Shown in pieces: positions 37,004-45,791 of a DNA stretch of 64,000 nucleotides; positions within the stretch are counted from its first letter, which is position 1; each line of letters opens with the position of its first letter. The notes beneath the pieces were generated by a model. The model was not told where the DNA came from. It saw only the letters and a program-made list of their open reading frames with translations, and did not search any database. The position numbers were made by a program, and so were the translations under genes. Origin of the DNA: Paraburkholderia elongata (GTDB taxonomy: Bacteria; Pseudomonadota; Gammaproteobacteria; Burkholderiales; Burkholderiaceae); the NCBI RefSeq assembly GCF_013177735.1, contig NZ_WOEZ01000150.1, positions 1 to 64,000 on the forward strand, read 5' to 3'.

Positions 37004-37804
37004 ATGAAACTGCCGATCTATCAGATTGACGCATTTACGGATAAGGTATTTAAGGGCAACTACGCTGCGGTAGTGCCACTCGAACGCTGGTTGCCCGATA
37101 GTTTGATGCAGGCAATCGCCGCTGAGAACAACCTGTCCGAAACAGCATTCTTCGTGAAAAATGCCGACGGCGCGTTCGACATCCGCTGGTTCTCTCCACT
37201 TACTGAAATCGCTTTTTGCGGACATGCCACGCTGGCAAGCGCATATGCGATCTTCAAGCGATGTGATGATTTGGAAGTCATCGAATTTGTTGCGAAAGCG
37301 GTCGGTCGGCTTGTCGTTTGCCACACGCATGACGGTCTGATCGAAATGAGCTTCCCGCAGCGCCGGCCTGAGATACTGAACGAAATACCCGCAAACTTGA
37401 TCCAGGGGCTTTCGATACGGCCTCAAGAAGTGCTGATAAACCAGCAAGCCTATGTTGCCATCTACGGAACAGAACACGAGGTGCGATCCGTCGTACCCGA
37501 ACTCAATCTGCTGTCGGCACTTGGTCCGCTCGATGTCGTCGTGACAGCGCGCGGAGATGAGCATGATTTTGTGTCCCGCTACTTTTGGCCTGCCAATGGC
37601 GGAGATGAAGATCCGGTGACCGGATCTATTCACGCGGCGCTTGCGCCATTATGGTCTGACCGTTTGGGCAGGTCAGAACTCGTGGCCATGCAGGTGTCAC
37701 GCCGCAGCGGGTTACTTCATTGTCGCGTACAAGACGACCGGGTGTATATCGCTGGTCAGGCTGTTCAATATCTTGAAGGGACAATCGAAATCCCGGAAGC
37801 GTAG
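37004..37804 (+). CDS. PhzF-family isomerase-like protein
   Basis: A 266-aa protein of the PhzF/diaminopimelate-epimerase fold. It begins IYQIDAFTDKVFKGNYAAVV with the conserved Glu in NNLSETAFFV (catalytic Glu in PhzF), has the conserved FCGHATLASAYAIF, and ends with NGGDEDPVTGSIHAALAPLW. Members isomerise small hydroxy or amino acids; most family members have unknown substrates. It is a single gene without an evident operon partner, and it is not a marker of phenazine synthesis, as no other phz gene is present. Confidence 0.82.
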   Translation: MKLPIYQIDAFTDKVFKGNYAAVVPLERWLPDSLMQAIAAENNLSETAFFVKNADGAFDIRWFSPLTEIAFCGHATLASAYAIFKRCDDLEVIEFVAKAVGRLVVCHTHDGLIEMSFPQRRPEILNEIPANLIQGLSIRPQEVLINQQAYVAIYGTEHEVRSVVPELNLLSALGPLDVVVTARGDEHDFVSRYFWPANGGDEDPVTGSIHAALAPLWSDRLGRSELVAMQVSRRSGLLHCRVQDDRVYIAGQAVQYLEGTIEIPEA

Positions 37805-37992
37805 GTGCGACCGTTGTACCTTGGAAGCGGCCGTTGAAGTCGCGTTAGGTCGAAGGGCGGAAGTGGGTCGACATATGCCGATCGCATGAGGCACTGACCG
37901 GCCACTTGCGGTTTCCATGGCGGGGACAGATTTACCCTTGTGAGTGCGAGACCATATCGGCGGAATAGCTCTCGACTTGAAAGTTCGCAAGC

Positions 37993-38016
37993 AACCCGCC
38001 CAGAAGGCGGGTTTTT
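37993..38016 (+). terminator. Rho-independent terminator-like hairpin
   Basis: AACCCGCC (37993-38000) pairs with GGCGGGTT (38006-38013) around cagaa, followed by a run of five T residues. It lies in the leader of the next gene, 35 bp before its start, and could end the PhzF transcript or act as an attenuator. Confidence 0.6.
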
Positions 38017-38050
38017 GCTTTCTGGGCTCCTATCTGAGGACCTGGAAATC

Positions 38051-38566
38051 ATGAGCAAGAGTGAGGGTAGTTCGGACGAAGCAGCCGTTCTTCATATGGT
38101 CTGCGGCAAAATCGCGTCGGGAAAATCAACGCTGACGAAACGCTTGGCGCACACGAAGAATGCCGTGGTCATCAGCGAGGACATCTGGATGACGCATCTC
38201 TATCCCGGAGAACTCCGCACGCTGGATGACTATGTACGTTGCTCGGGACGCATTAGGCGGACGCTCACTGACCACGTCCAGGCACTCCTCGCGGCCGGGA
38301 TGTCTGTGATCCTCGATTTTCCCTTCAATACCATCGACAGCCGTTCATGGGGGCGCGAGTTATTTAACGGCGCCGGCGTGGGACACCGACTTCACTACCT
38401 CGACGTCAGTGATGAGATTTGCAAAACTCGGCTCAAGGCTCGGAACGCATCGGGCCAGCATCCGTTCGAAACGACCGATGCCCAGTTCGACGAGATAACG
38501 CAGTACTTTGTCCCGCCTTCGACAACCGAAGGGTTTCAGATCGTGTTGCACGCTGCTACGCAATAA
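38051..38566 (+). CDS. Small P-loop ATPase/kinase-like protein (AAA_33 type)
   Basis: A 171-aa protein with a Walker A motif CGKIASGKSTLTKRLA near residues 20-35, then ISEDIWMTHLYPGELR and the conserved VILDFPFNTIDSRSWGREL. The pattern fits small kinase-like ATPases of the AAA_33 group, some of which act on RNA, nucleotides or antibiotics. The C-terminal region (CKTRLKARNASGQHPFETTD) looks like a lid. An in-frame upstream ATG at 37940 would run through the hairpin; 38051 is preferred. No antitoxin-like partner is visible. Confidence 0.7.
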   Translation: MSKSEGSSDEAAVLHMVCGKIASGKSTLTKRLAHTKNAVVISEDIWMTHLYPGELRTLDDYVRCSGRIRRTLTDHVQALLAAGMSVILDFPFNTIDSRSWGRELFNGAGVGHRLHYLDVSDEICKTRLKARNASGQHPFETTDAQFDEITQYFVPPSTTEGFQIVLHAATQ

Positions 38567-39245
38567 GCCGCGTCCGATCACTTCGAGCGAGAGAGCCGAC
38601 TTCGGCTACTGGAGGTCGGTTGCTCACGCGAGAACGGACATCCACAACTGCTCGGGCGACAGTCCCTTGTGGGTCGCGTGCCGCCGATCGACCTCGGGCA
38701 GTGACCGGCCAGGAGCATATGTAATTGGGCGGTCACGAAGGTGGTCGGACACGCGCATGCTCATCGTAATCATCCCCAGTATTGCCACTGAAAGCCTCCA
38801 CAGGAATCGGAGGCCAAGCGTGGCATGCCGTCGGAGTAAGCTGCGACATCTGTCTTTAGCTCAGATGCGACATTACTACTTGGGTCTGACAACCAATGAT
38901 GTTGATTCTTGGCACCTACGGCGAGGCGTTGCGCGACAAAGGGAATGGCCAATGTCAGCGTTTATCGACACCTGAGTAATGTTTTCAAGGAAAAACCAAC
39001 AGGAACCGTTGCGTCGCATGCGTGGCCGTTTCTGTTGCGCAGAATCCGGCTGGAAGCCTTGAGCTGCCGTCGCCGGATGCCCGAAAAACGCAACACCCTA
39101 AAACATACCAACAGGGTTGATAAATATAATTATGTAAACTATAAAGGAATGCGAAATATATAGGCACCTGAATCAATGCTGCGCCTACTCCTTCGGCAGG
39201 TGCCCGGCCCGAATAGTAACTTGCCAAGGCTTGCCGATACGGCGA
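38567..39245. other. Intergenic stretch without a recognised gene
   Basis: About 680 bp. The left part is GC-rich with fragmented short frames; 39115-39165 is strongly AT-rich compared with its surroundings, suggesting foreign or decayed DNA. No supportable gene, RNA or repeat was found. Confidence 0.45.
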
Positions 39246-39692
39246 TTACGGGATCGGGGAATGGTCCGTTCCCATCAAAAACCCCCTCAGCTGCCGCTCT
39301 GCTTCGAATACTTCGTGAAGAGGGGCCCTTGCGAGCTGGGCGTCATACAGCGCCAGCAGCGCTTCAAAGTCGCTGATTACCTCAGAAACGAGCCGCCACT
39401 CACCCGTCTCATGAGCGTGCGCCAGGGTGTTCTCGACCGCGTATTCGGCGATCTTGAACTGCTCCACCAGTTGGTTGCCGTAACCAGCACGCTGCAGATA
39501 CCAGCTCAGGTACACCGCGCGCATAAGTTCATTGACCAGATGGCTGTTGCCATGTCCGTCGCGACATGCAACCAGCGCAAGATGACAGGGCAGCGACCGT
39601 TCACTGGCGGAGGCGCGATCCATCGGCAATAGAAGCGCTTTCGTCAGGGGCCTGCGGGCCCGGCTGTGGGGCCTGTTTCGCTTGGAAGACAT
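39246..39692 (-). CDS. Conserved hypothetical protein of Burkholderia type
   Basis: A 148-aa protein. It begins with a basic segment (SSKRNRPHSRARRPLTKALL), followed by a largely helical body (CHLALVACRDGHGNSHLVNELMRA-like). Similar proteins are common in Paraburkholderia and are sometimes labelled as Fis-type regulators, but I see no helix-turn-helix to support that. The ending GTDHSPIP is typical of the group. No operon partner is seen. Confidence 0.6.
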   Translation of the reverse strand: MSSKRNRPHSRARRPLTKALLLPMDRASASERSLPCHLALVACRDGHGNSHLVNELMRAVYLSWYLQRAGYGNQLVEQFKIAEYAVENTLAHAHETGEWRLVSEVISDFEALLALYDAQLARAPLHEVFEAERQLRGFLMGTDHSPIP

Positions 39693-39818
39693 TTTCTCGA
39701 CATGGCGACACCGGGAAGCGGTTGATTATAGCGAAGCCTTATCGAAGCTACGGTCGAGTCTCACCATCGCTAAGGACTTCAAGACATAACGGTCTGCCCC
39801 CCGGTTGCGGAGCCGCCG

Positions 39819-40157
39819 TCAGTCCGTCAATGCCACCTGGGCCGACACCTTGCCGGGCAACTGTGGTGGGATGCGCGCGATGCCCCACGCGGTGAGCAGC
39901 GCGTCAAAGGAGGGCGTGCCTGTATCGCGGGCCGCAGGCAGCCGGTGACCGGTCAGCCGGTACTGGACGCGCTCGTTCGCAGGCGCGCCGGGACGCCTGA
40001 TCCGTTCGAACACGCCGTGCCGCACACCGTACTGGATCGCGTCGGACGCGTCGCGCGAATTCATTACGCCTGCAGCGACGATGCGTGCGACGGTGACCGG
40101 TTGGGACTGTTCACGCAGATACGCGATCAGCTGTTCGGCATGGCGGTGGCTTTTCAT
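39819..40157 (-). CDS. Small conserved hypothetical protein, possible winged helix
   Basis: A 112-aa protein. Residues about 8-55 (AEQLIAYLREQSQPVTVARI, then a short turn and SRDASDAIQYGVRHGVFERI) look like a winged-helix DNA-binding fold: a helix, a recognition helix and a basic wing. The rest is loop-rich. It may be a small regulator. Its start lies 110 bp from the insertion sequence that follows. Confidence 0.5.
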   Translation of the reverse strand: MKSHRHAEQLIAYLREQSQPVTVARIVAAGVMNSRDASDAIQYGVRHGVFERIRRPGAPANERVQYRLTGHRLPAARDTGTPSFDALLTAWGIARIPPQLPGKVSAQVALTD

Positions 40158-40265
40158 GTGTTGTTGGTTCCTGCCTGCTTGTGTTACCGAGGGCGGTTAG
40201 TCAAGATCGAACAGCTGCCGGTCCGCTGGACGGCCCAGCGCCTCGTCCATCATCTGGCGAAAGTC

Positions 40266-41378
40266 CTATGCTCCGCAAGAATCGGATCTAGTGCCAGCGG
40301 CTACCAGTGAATACTCGTGGTGCAGCCCGCCAAGAATCGTTTTCGCGTGCACAACAAGGCACCGGTCAACGTGATGACGGGAATTCTCATGGGGGATCTG
40401 TGCAAGATCGGTCGGCGGATCAGGGACTCCCGGTCCCAGAGACATATGAGGACGTCCGCGGTTGTAGTGCTCCGTCCAGCTTTTCAGGATCGATCCCAGA
40501 TGCGACGCGGAGAGCGGTATCAGCCAGTCCAGGCACTCGCGCCGAATCGTGCCGATGACCCGCTCGCAGATCGCATTGGTCGTCGGCGTCCGGGGTGGCG
40601 ACTTCAGCACGGTCAGCCCGAGTCGGCTGATGGAATCGTCCAGTTGCCCGGCAAAGATGCTATCGCGATCATGGAGGAGGTATCGGTAACGGTCCCCGAA
40701 ACCGATTGCTTCCCGCAGTTGTTGTAGGGTCCAGGCTGCCGAAGGGTGGGGCGTCACGTTCATATGCACCAGCCGGCGCGACCCATGTTCGATCATCACA
40801 AAGACGTAGAGTTGGCGAAAGGTCGCGGTGACGACGAGGAAGAAGTCGCATGCAACGATTGCATGGGTGTGATTGCGCAGGAAGGTCGACCAACGCTGAT
40901 CGCCACGCGGGAAACTGGGAGGGCGCCTGGGCATGTACTTTCTGACAGTGCGTGGCGAAACCCGGAGCCCAAGTTTCAGGAGCAGTTCGTTGGCAATGCG
41001 CTCTTCGCCCCAGAGCTGATTCTCGACCGCCAGGCGCCGAATCAACCGGCGCAGTTCCAATGGAATCGGCGAGCGCCCCGGACGTGACCTGACACGCCAC
41101 AACAATCGGAAACCGGCGCGGTGCCAACGAACGAGCGTCTCGGGACGTACCACCACGAGCGCCGCGCGCCAGTCGAACAGCCTGGATAGCCAGGCGAGAC
41201 TGATCCGCGTTGCCGCATCGACGCGGTGTGGCTTCACCCCGCGCTCCTGATCTAACGCGAGTTGGCGGCGCAGGAAAAGGTTTTCGGCCACCAGGGCACC
41301 GCTCGGACGAAACAGCAGGACGGCGAATCGGCAAACGTCCGATAGCAGTTGAACAACGATCTTGATGAGCGCAATCAT
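40266..41378 (-). mobile_element. Insertion sequence with a complete DDE (rve) transposase gene
   Basis: A single 370-aa transposase of the retroviral-integrase type. It has an N-terminal helix-turn-helix region (residues about 30-130), then the catalytic core with Asp in IVACDFFLV, Asp in YLLHDRDSIF and Glu in NAICERVIGTIRREC, giving the DDE triad. The C-terminus ends VLGGLHHEY-like (TILGGLHHEYSLV) as is usual for this group, then extends about 13 residues, perhaps through the element end. Clear terminal inverted repeats were not found. The reading frame is intact, so the element may be active. Confidence 0.82.
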
Positions 41379-41807
41379 GCGTTCATCATGCCATATGCGA
41401 TCCAGCGCCGCTGGACACCCTCAGCCATGCCTTGATCGAGTTTTTGCGGAGGACACCCTGGTTGATTGCAGCCGCGAGGGGATGCTTTCCGAGAGACGTA
41501 CTCGTTACGGAATGGCCCGATGAGAATCTGCATCGCGCCGTCGAGACGCACTGGATTTCCTTCCGACGCAGTCCTATAACTTTTAAAAAATCACGCATGC
41601 AGTCGTCTTGGTTTCATACCAACCAATTCGAACGACTCCAATAATAGCGACCTGGTCTCTTTGGGCGCGAGTTGTCTTTCACCGTGCTTTCGTACGGAGC
41701 CTGGTTTTAGGGCCGGGCCCGCCACCATTTAAGGTGGTATGAACGGGGGCGCATGGGTGCGAACCTGAGACGAGTGTTGAACGTACGACAAGGATTGGAG
41801 GTCTGCA
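41379..41807. other. Intergenic stretch without a recognised gene
   Basis: About 430 bp between the insertion sequence and the peptidase cluster. It contains no convincing gene. A well-placed ggagg (41797-41801) serves the S10 peptidase gene. The region near 41700 (gggccgggcccgcc) is GC-rich and symmetric but short. Confidence 0.45.
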
Positions 41808-43418
41808 ATGAGTACAACCACGCGGAACGAGCTTCAGCCCGATCAGCCGCTCGTCGATACGACGCCGTACGGGTATGGTCCGGACGATTCGATCAGCGAT
41901 GTCACGGAGAATGCTGCGATCACTCATCACACGCTGAAGATCAACGAAAAGTCGATTTCCTATGCAGCGCGAGCGGGTCACCTTGTGACAACCGATACAT
42001 ATAGTGCGCGGCCGGCCGCCAAATTATTTTATGTGGCATTCACCGTCGATGGCTCGACTCCGTCCACGCGTCCGGTCACCTTTTTCTATAATGGTGGTCC
42101 TGGCTCATCGTCGGTTTTCCTGCTTCTAGGGTCATTCGGACCGAGGCGGATAAAGACCAGCATGCCGAGCTTCACCCCGCCGGCTCCATATGTGCTGGAA
42201 GACAACCAGGACAGCTTGCTTGATCAGTCTGACCTGGTGTTTATCGACCCGGTCGGCACGGGTTACTCGACAGCGATTGAACCTGCGACCAACAAAGACT
42301 TCTGGGGAGTTGACCAGGACGCAAGCTGCATCAAGCAGTTTATAAAGCGTTACCTGACGGTGTTCAACCGATGGAATTCCCCCAAGTACCTGTTTGGGGA
42401 ATCTTACGGAACGCCGCGCACGTCTGTGCTCAGCTGGATGTTGCATGAAGACGGCGTGGATCTGAATGGGATAGTTTTGCAGTCGTCGATCCTCGATTAT
42501 TCGCAGGCGGGTAATCCGGTCGGGATCCTCCCGACGTTTGCGGCTGACGCGTGGTTCCACAAGAAAGTATCGGTATCGCCGGTTCCCTCCGATCTGGCCG
42601 GCTTCATGGAGAAGGTAGAAGAATTCGCAGGTGGTCCTTACGCCGATGCGTTATCGGCTTTTCCCAACGTCGATCCGAACGTCCTGCAGTATTTGAGTGA
42701 CATGCTCGGCATTCCGCCGGTGGTCCTCCAGTACTGGAGGCTCGACCCTTCAACGGGAAATGGCTCGGTGTTCCTGACGAGCCTCCTTCTGGATGCCGGG
42801 CTGGCCGTAGGTGCTTATGACGGCCGTGTTACTGGGGAGGACACCGGCATTGCCGAATACGTCGCGCCGAATTCAGGCGGTAACGATCCCACAATGGCCG
42901 CCGTGGGTGGCGTGTATACAGCGATGTGGAACGTGTACCTCAACGAGGAATTGCAATACACATCAATATCACCCTTCATGGACCTGAACGACCAGGCGTT
43001 CGCTAACTGGGACTTCGGCCATATCGACCCAACGGGCGCCCAAAGAGGCGGCATCGGAAGTCTATACACCGCTGGGGATCTCGCTGCTGCGATCGCCGTC
43101 AATCCATACCTGAGGGTGTTTTCGGCGAACGGGTACTACGATGCGGTTACGCCATTCTTTCAAACAATACTTAACTTTCAGAACATGCCGCTAGGCAGCG
43201 CGCAGATCCAGAGCAACCTGACGGTCAGGAATTATCCGTCAGGCCATATGATTTACCTCGACAATGCGTCAAGAACTGCGATGAAGGCAGACCTTTCCTC
43301 ATTTTATGGGGAGGCGGAGACGCATGTAGCCGCTATCAAGGCGGCGGTACTACCCGAGCAGACGACACTAGCCGGCGCTGCGAGATATCGCAGGCGTTCG
43401 AGCCGCACTCCATACTGA
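41808..43418 (+). CDS. S10-family serine carboxypeptidase
   Basis: A 536-aa serine carboxypeptidase-like protein. The oxyanion motif FFYNGGPGSSSVF precedes the nucleophile Ser199 in FGESYGT; Asp445 lies in NGYYDAVTPF and His480 in PSGHMIYL, giving the triad in family order. S10 enzymes remove C-terminal residues, usually at acidic pH. No signal peptide is seen: the N-terminus is polar (MSTTTRNELQPDQP). It is first in a same-strand cluster with an S53 protease, a histidine phosphatase and a phosphoesterase, all families that favour acid conditions. Confidence 0.85.
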   Translation: MSTTTRNELQPDQPLVDTTPYGYGPDDSISDVTENAAITHHTLKINEKSISYAARAGHLVTTDTYSARPAAKLFYVAFTVDGSTPSTRPVTFFYNGGPGSSSVFLLLGSFGPRRIKTSMPSFTPPAPYVLEDNQDSLLDQSDLVFIDPVGTGYSTAIEPATNKDFWGVDQDASCIKQFIKRYLTVFNRWNSPKYLFGESYGTPRTSVLSWMLHEDGVDLNGIVLQSSILDYSQAGNPVGILPTFAADAWFHKKVSVSPVPSDLAGFMEKVEEFAGGPYADALSAFPNVDPNVLQYLSDMLGIPPVVLQYWRLDPSTGNGSVFLTSLLLDAGLAVGAYDGRVTGEDTGIAEYVAPNSGGNDPTMAAVGGVYTAMWNVYLNEELQYTSISPFMDLNDQAFANWDFGHIDPTGAQRGGIGSLYTAGDLAAAIAVNPYLRVFSANGYYDAVTPFFQTILNFQNMPLGSAQIQSNLTVRNYPSGHMIYLDNASRTAMKADLSSFYGEAETHVAAIKAAVLPEQTTLAGAARYRRRSSRTPY

Positions 43419-43535
43419 GCCCTTAAAAGAAGTGATTGGTCACCCAGCGACTCGCATGTCGACCGTGGGGCAAGAATATGAAGCCGGGGATTTCTTGAGT
43501 GGAAGCAGATAGTGGCAACGCCGAGTGAGGCAATC

Positions 43536-45176
43536 ATGAACGTATCGCATCGTAAGCTACCCGGGAGCCTGAGACGCGCATTGCCCGGTGCCAAAGTGCT
43601 GGGGCGAGCAAATTTGCATGGCGTCATTGAAGTGACACTCAAGCTTAGGCGAAAGCAGGCCTTGCCAGAACTGGAGGCACGCCCGGCGGTGGCGCTCTCC
43701 CGGGACGAACTCGCATCGAGGTACGGCGCATCGCAAGACGACATCGATAAGGTTACACAAATCCTGTCGGGATACGGTATCCAGACAGTCAGTTCGAGTG
43801 TCGGCGCGAGGACGGTTCGGATGTCCGGGCCGATAAGCGCGATGGAGTCCGCGTTCAACGTGAAGCTTTTCAACTACGCGCACGCGAGCGGGAATTATCG
43901 CGGGCGCATCGGGTACCTGTTCGTACCTGACGAACTCAAGGATATCGTTCAGGGCGTTTTCGGCCTCGACAATCGCCGTATTGTGAAACGACGGCGTCAG
44001 CCGGTTCGCGACACCGGCGCGCGACAAACCCTTTCGTCGTCGCCCCCGACGTGGCATGTCCCACAGCAGTTTGGAAGCCACTATCACTTCCCGCCCGGTG
44101 ACGGTGCGGGACAGACGGTAGGCATACTGGAATTTGGCGGCGGGTATTTTCCCGGCGATCTCAGCAAGTTCTGTGAGAAGGCGGGCGTCTCGATACCGAA
44201 GGTGACTGCGGTCAGCACGGACGGAACGTCTACAGAGAGTAAAGACGGCGCCGAGGGCGAAGTGATGCTCGATATCGAGGTTGTTGCGGGGCTATGTCCG
44301 AAAGCCAGCATCGTGGTTTATTTCGCCGCATGGACGGAGGCGGGCATGATCGGCGCCCTGGATGCCGCGAGGCAGGACAAGGACAACAATCCGGGCGTGC
44401 TATCGATCAGCTGGGGCGCGCCCGAGGGCACGGATATCTGGTCCGATCAGGCCATGTCGCAAATCAACGAAACGCTGAAAGAGGCGGCCTATCTCGGCAT
44501 GACGGTGTGCGTCGCAGCCGGCGACGATGGCTCGAGCGACGGGCTCAACGATGGGCACGCGCACGCCGATTTCCCGTCCTCCAGTCCCTACGTTCTCTCA
44601 GTGGGCGGAACGACCATCGTCGATCTAACAGGGGCCGCAACGGACGTCGTGTGGATGGAGGGGGACGGCTTGCGGGCCGACCAGGGCGGGAGCACGGGTG
44701 GAGCGGTCAGCGACGTATTTCAGCGTCCGGATTGGCAAAGCAGCATCACGATCCAGTCGGTGAATCCGGGCGCCATCACGGGCCGATGCATACCCGACGT
44801 GGCCGCCAACGCAGACTGGAATGCTTCTCCCTATCTGCTGGTGGTGGATGGCCATGCGGAACCCAATGGCGGAACCAGCGCGGCGAGCCCGCTATGGACG
44901 GCGTTGATCGCATTGATGAATGGCCAGCTCGCAGGCGGCAAACGCGTAGGCTATCTGACACCCATGCTTTATCAGGCAGCGGCGGGTTCTGCAGGCGCGC
45001 AAACAGTCGGGGCGGCCGGCTGTACGGACGTGACCTCAGGCAACAACAACACCGCTTCGACAGGCGGCTATAGCGCGGGGCCCGGATATGACGCGGCATC
45101 GGGATGGGGTACGCCTCACGGGCAGAATCTGCTGGCTGTGATCCAGGCTACGTTGTCGTCTACGCCGGCTTCCTGA
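43536..45176 (+). CDS. S53-family serine-carboxyl peptidase (sedolisin/kumamolisin-like)
   Basis: A 546-aa acid protease with an N-terminal pro-domain (about residues 1-165, activation domain type) and a subtilisin-like catalytic domain. The sedolisin triad is visible: Glu242 and Asp246 in EGEVMLDIEVV and Ser448 in GGTSAASPLW, with the oxyanion Asp in AAGDDGSSDG. The calcium site is likely near the C-terminal YDAASGWGTP. An in-frame GTG at 43512 is an alternative start. No secretion signal is evident, which is unusual for the family but seen in some bacterial members. It lies about 120 bp after the S10 peptidase. Confidence 0.87.
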   Translation: MNVSHRKLPGSLRRALPGAKVLGRANLHGVIEVTLKLRRKQALPELEARPAVALSRDELASRYGASQDDIDKVTQILSGYGIQTVSSSVGARTVRMSGPISAMESAFNVKLFNYAHASGNYRGRIGYLFVPDELKDIVQGVFGLDNRRIVKRRRQPVRDTGARQTLSSSPPTWHVPQQFGSHYHFPPGDGAGQTVGILEFGGGYFPGDLSKFCEKAGVSIPKVTAVSTDGTSTESKDGAEGEVMLDIEVVAGLCPKASIVVYFAAWTEAGMIGALDAARQDKDNNPGVLSISWGAPEGTDIWSDQAMSQINETLKEAAYLGMTVCVAAGDDGSSDGLNDGHAHADFPSSSPYVLSVGGTTIVDLTGAATDVVWMEGDGLRADQGGSTGGAVSDVFQRPDWQSSITIQSVNPGAITGRCIPDVAANADWNASPYLLVVDGHAEPNGGTSAASPLWTALIALMNGQLAGGKRVGYLTPMLYQAAAGSAGAQTVGAAGCTDVTSGNNNTASTGGYSAGPGYDAASGWGTPHGQNLLAVIQATLSSTPAS

Positions 45177-45205
45177 GTCGCGCGGTTACCCCGTTGGAGG
45201 AAAAC

Positions 45206-45778
45206 ATGGCACGTGCACAAAAAATCATGGTGATTCGCCATGGCGAAAAGCCTCAAGGCGCTTTACCACCTTACGGCGTGACGACTGACGGCGAGCAGGA
45301 TGTCAATTCGTTGCTGGTGACGGGATGGACCCGCGCCGGTGCGCTGGCAGTCCTGTTCGCACCGAGCCGCGGGTCGCTGCAAAGCCCGGAACTCGCGCAG
45401 CCACAAACCGTCTTTGCGGCAGCCGACGATGCGGGCAAGGCGAGCGAAAGACCATTCGAGACGGTGAGCGTCGTCGCCCAAAAACTGTCGCTCAACATCG
45501 ATATGACCTACGCCGTCGGCCAGGAGACCCAACTGGCGGCCGCTGCGACGTCATGCGACGGCGTCGTGCTGATCGGCTGGGAGCACAAGCACATTCCGCT
45601 CATTGCAAACGCGATACTCGGCAACACGACCGCGCCGCAAACCTGGCCGGGCGACCGGTTCGACGTGGTGTGGGTGTTCGACCTCGACGCTGGCAGCGGT
45701 GCGTATCGTTTCACCCAGGTACCCGAACTGCTGCTCCCCGGTGACAGCCCCGAGCCGATTCCAGTGTCTGCCAGCTGA
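45206..45778 (+). CDS. Histidine phosphatase superfamily protein
   Basis: A 190-aa protein with the phosphohistidine motif VIRHGEKP at the start and a second His in GWEHKHIPLIANAI, the usual catalytic pair. These enzymes remove phosphate from sugars, proteins or other esters. The protein is short and lacks a signal peptide. tggagga (45196-45202 region) supports the start. It lies 29 bp after the S53 protease and 13 bp before the phosphoesterase, suggesting a single transcript. Confidence 0.75.
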   Translation: MARAQKIMVIRHGEKPQGALPPYGVTTDGEQDVNSLLVTGWTRAGALAVLFAPSRGSLQSPELAQPQTVFAAADDAGKASERPFETVSVVAQKLSLNIDMTYAVGQETQLAAAATSCDGVVLIGWEHKHIPLIANAILGNTTAPQTWPGDRFDVVWVFDLDAGSGAYRFTQVPELLLPGDSPEPIPVSAS

Positions 45779-45791
45779 GGGGGTGTGTGCC

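Noticed and set aside
37004..37804. Phenazine biosynthesis gene
   Set aside because: Only a PhzF-like fold is present; no other phenazine gene is in the window, and most PhzF relatives are unrelated to phenazines.
38419..38975. Short open frames after the P-loop ATPase
   Set aside because: No motif, no ribosome-binding site and mutual overlap in several frames; treated as non-coding.
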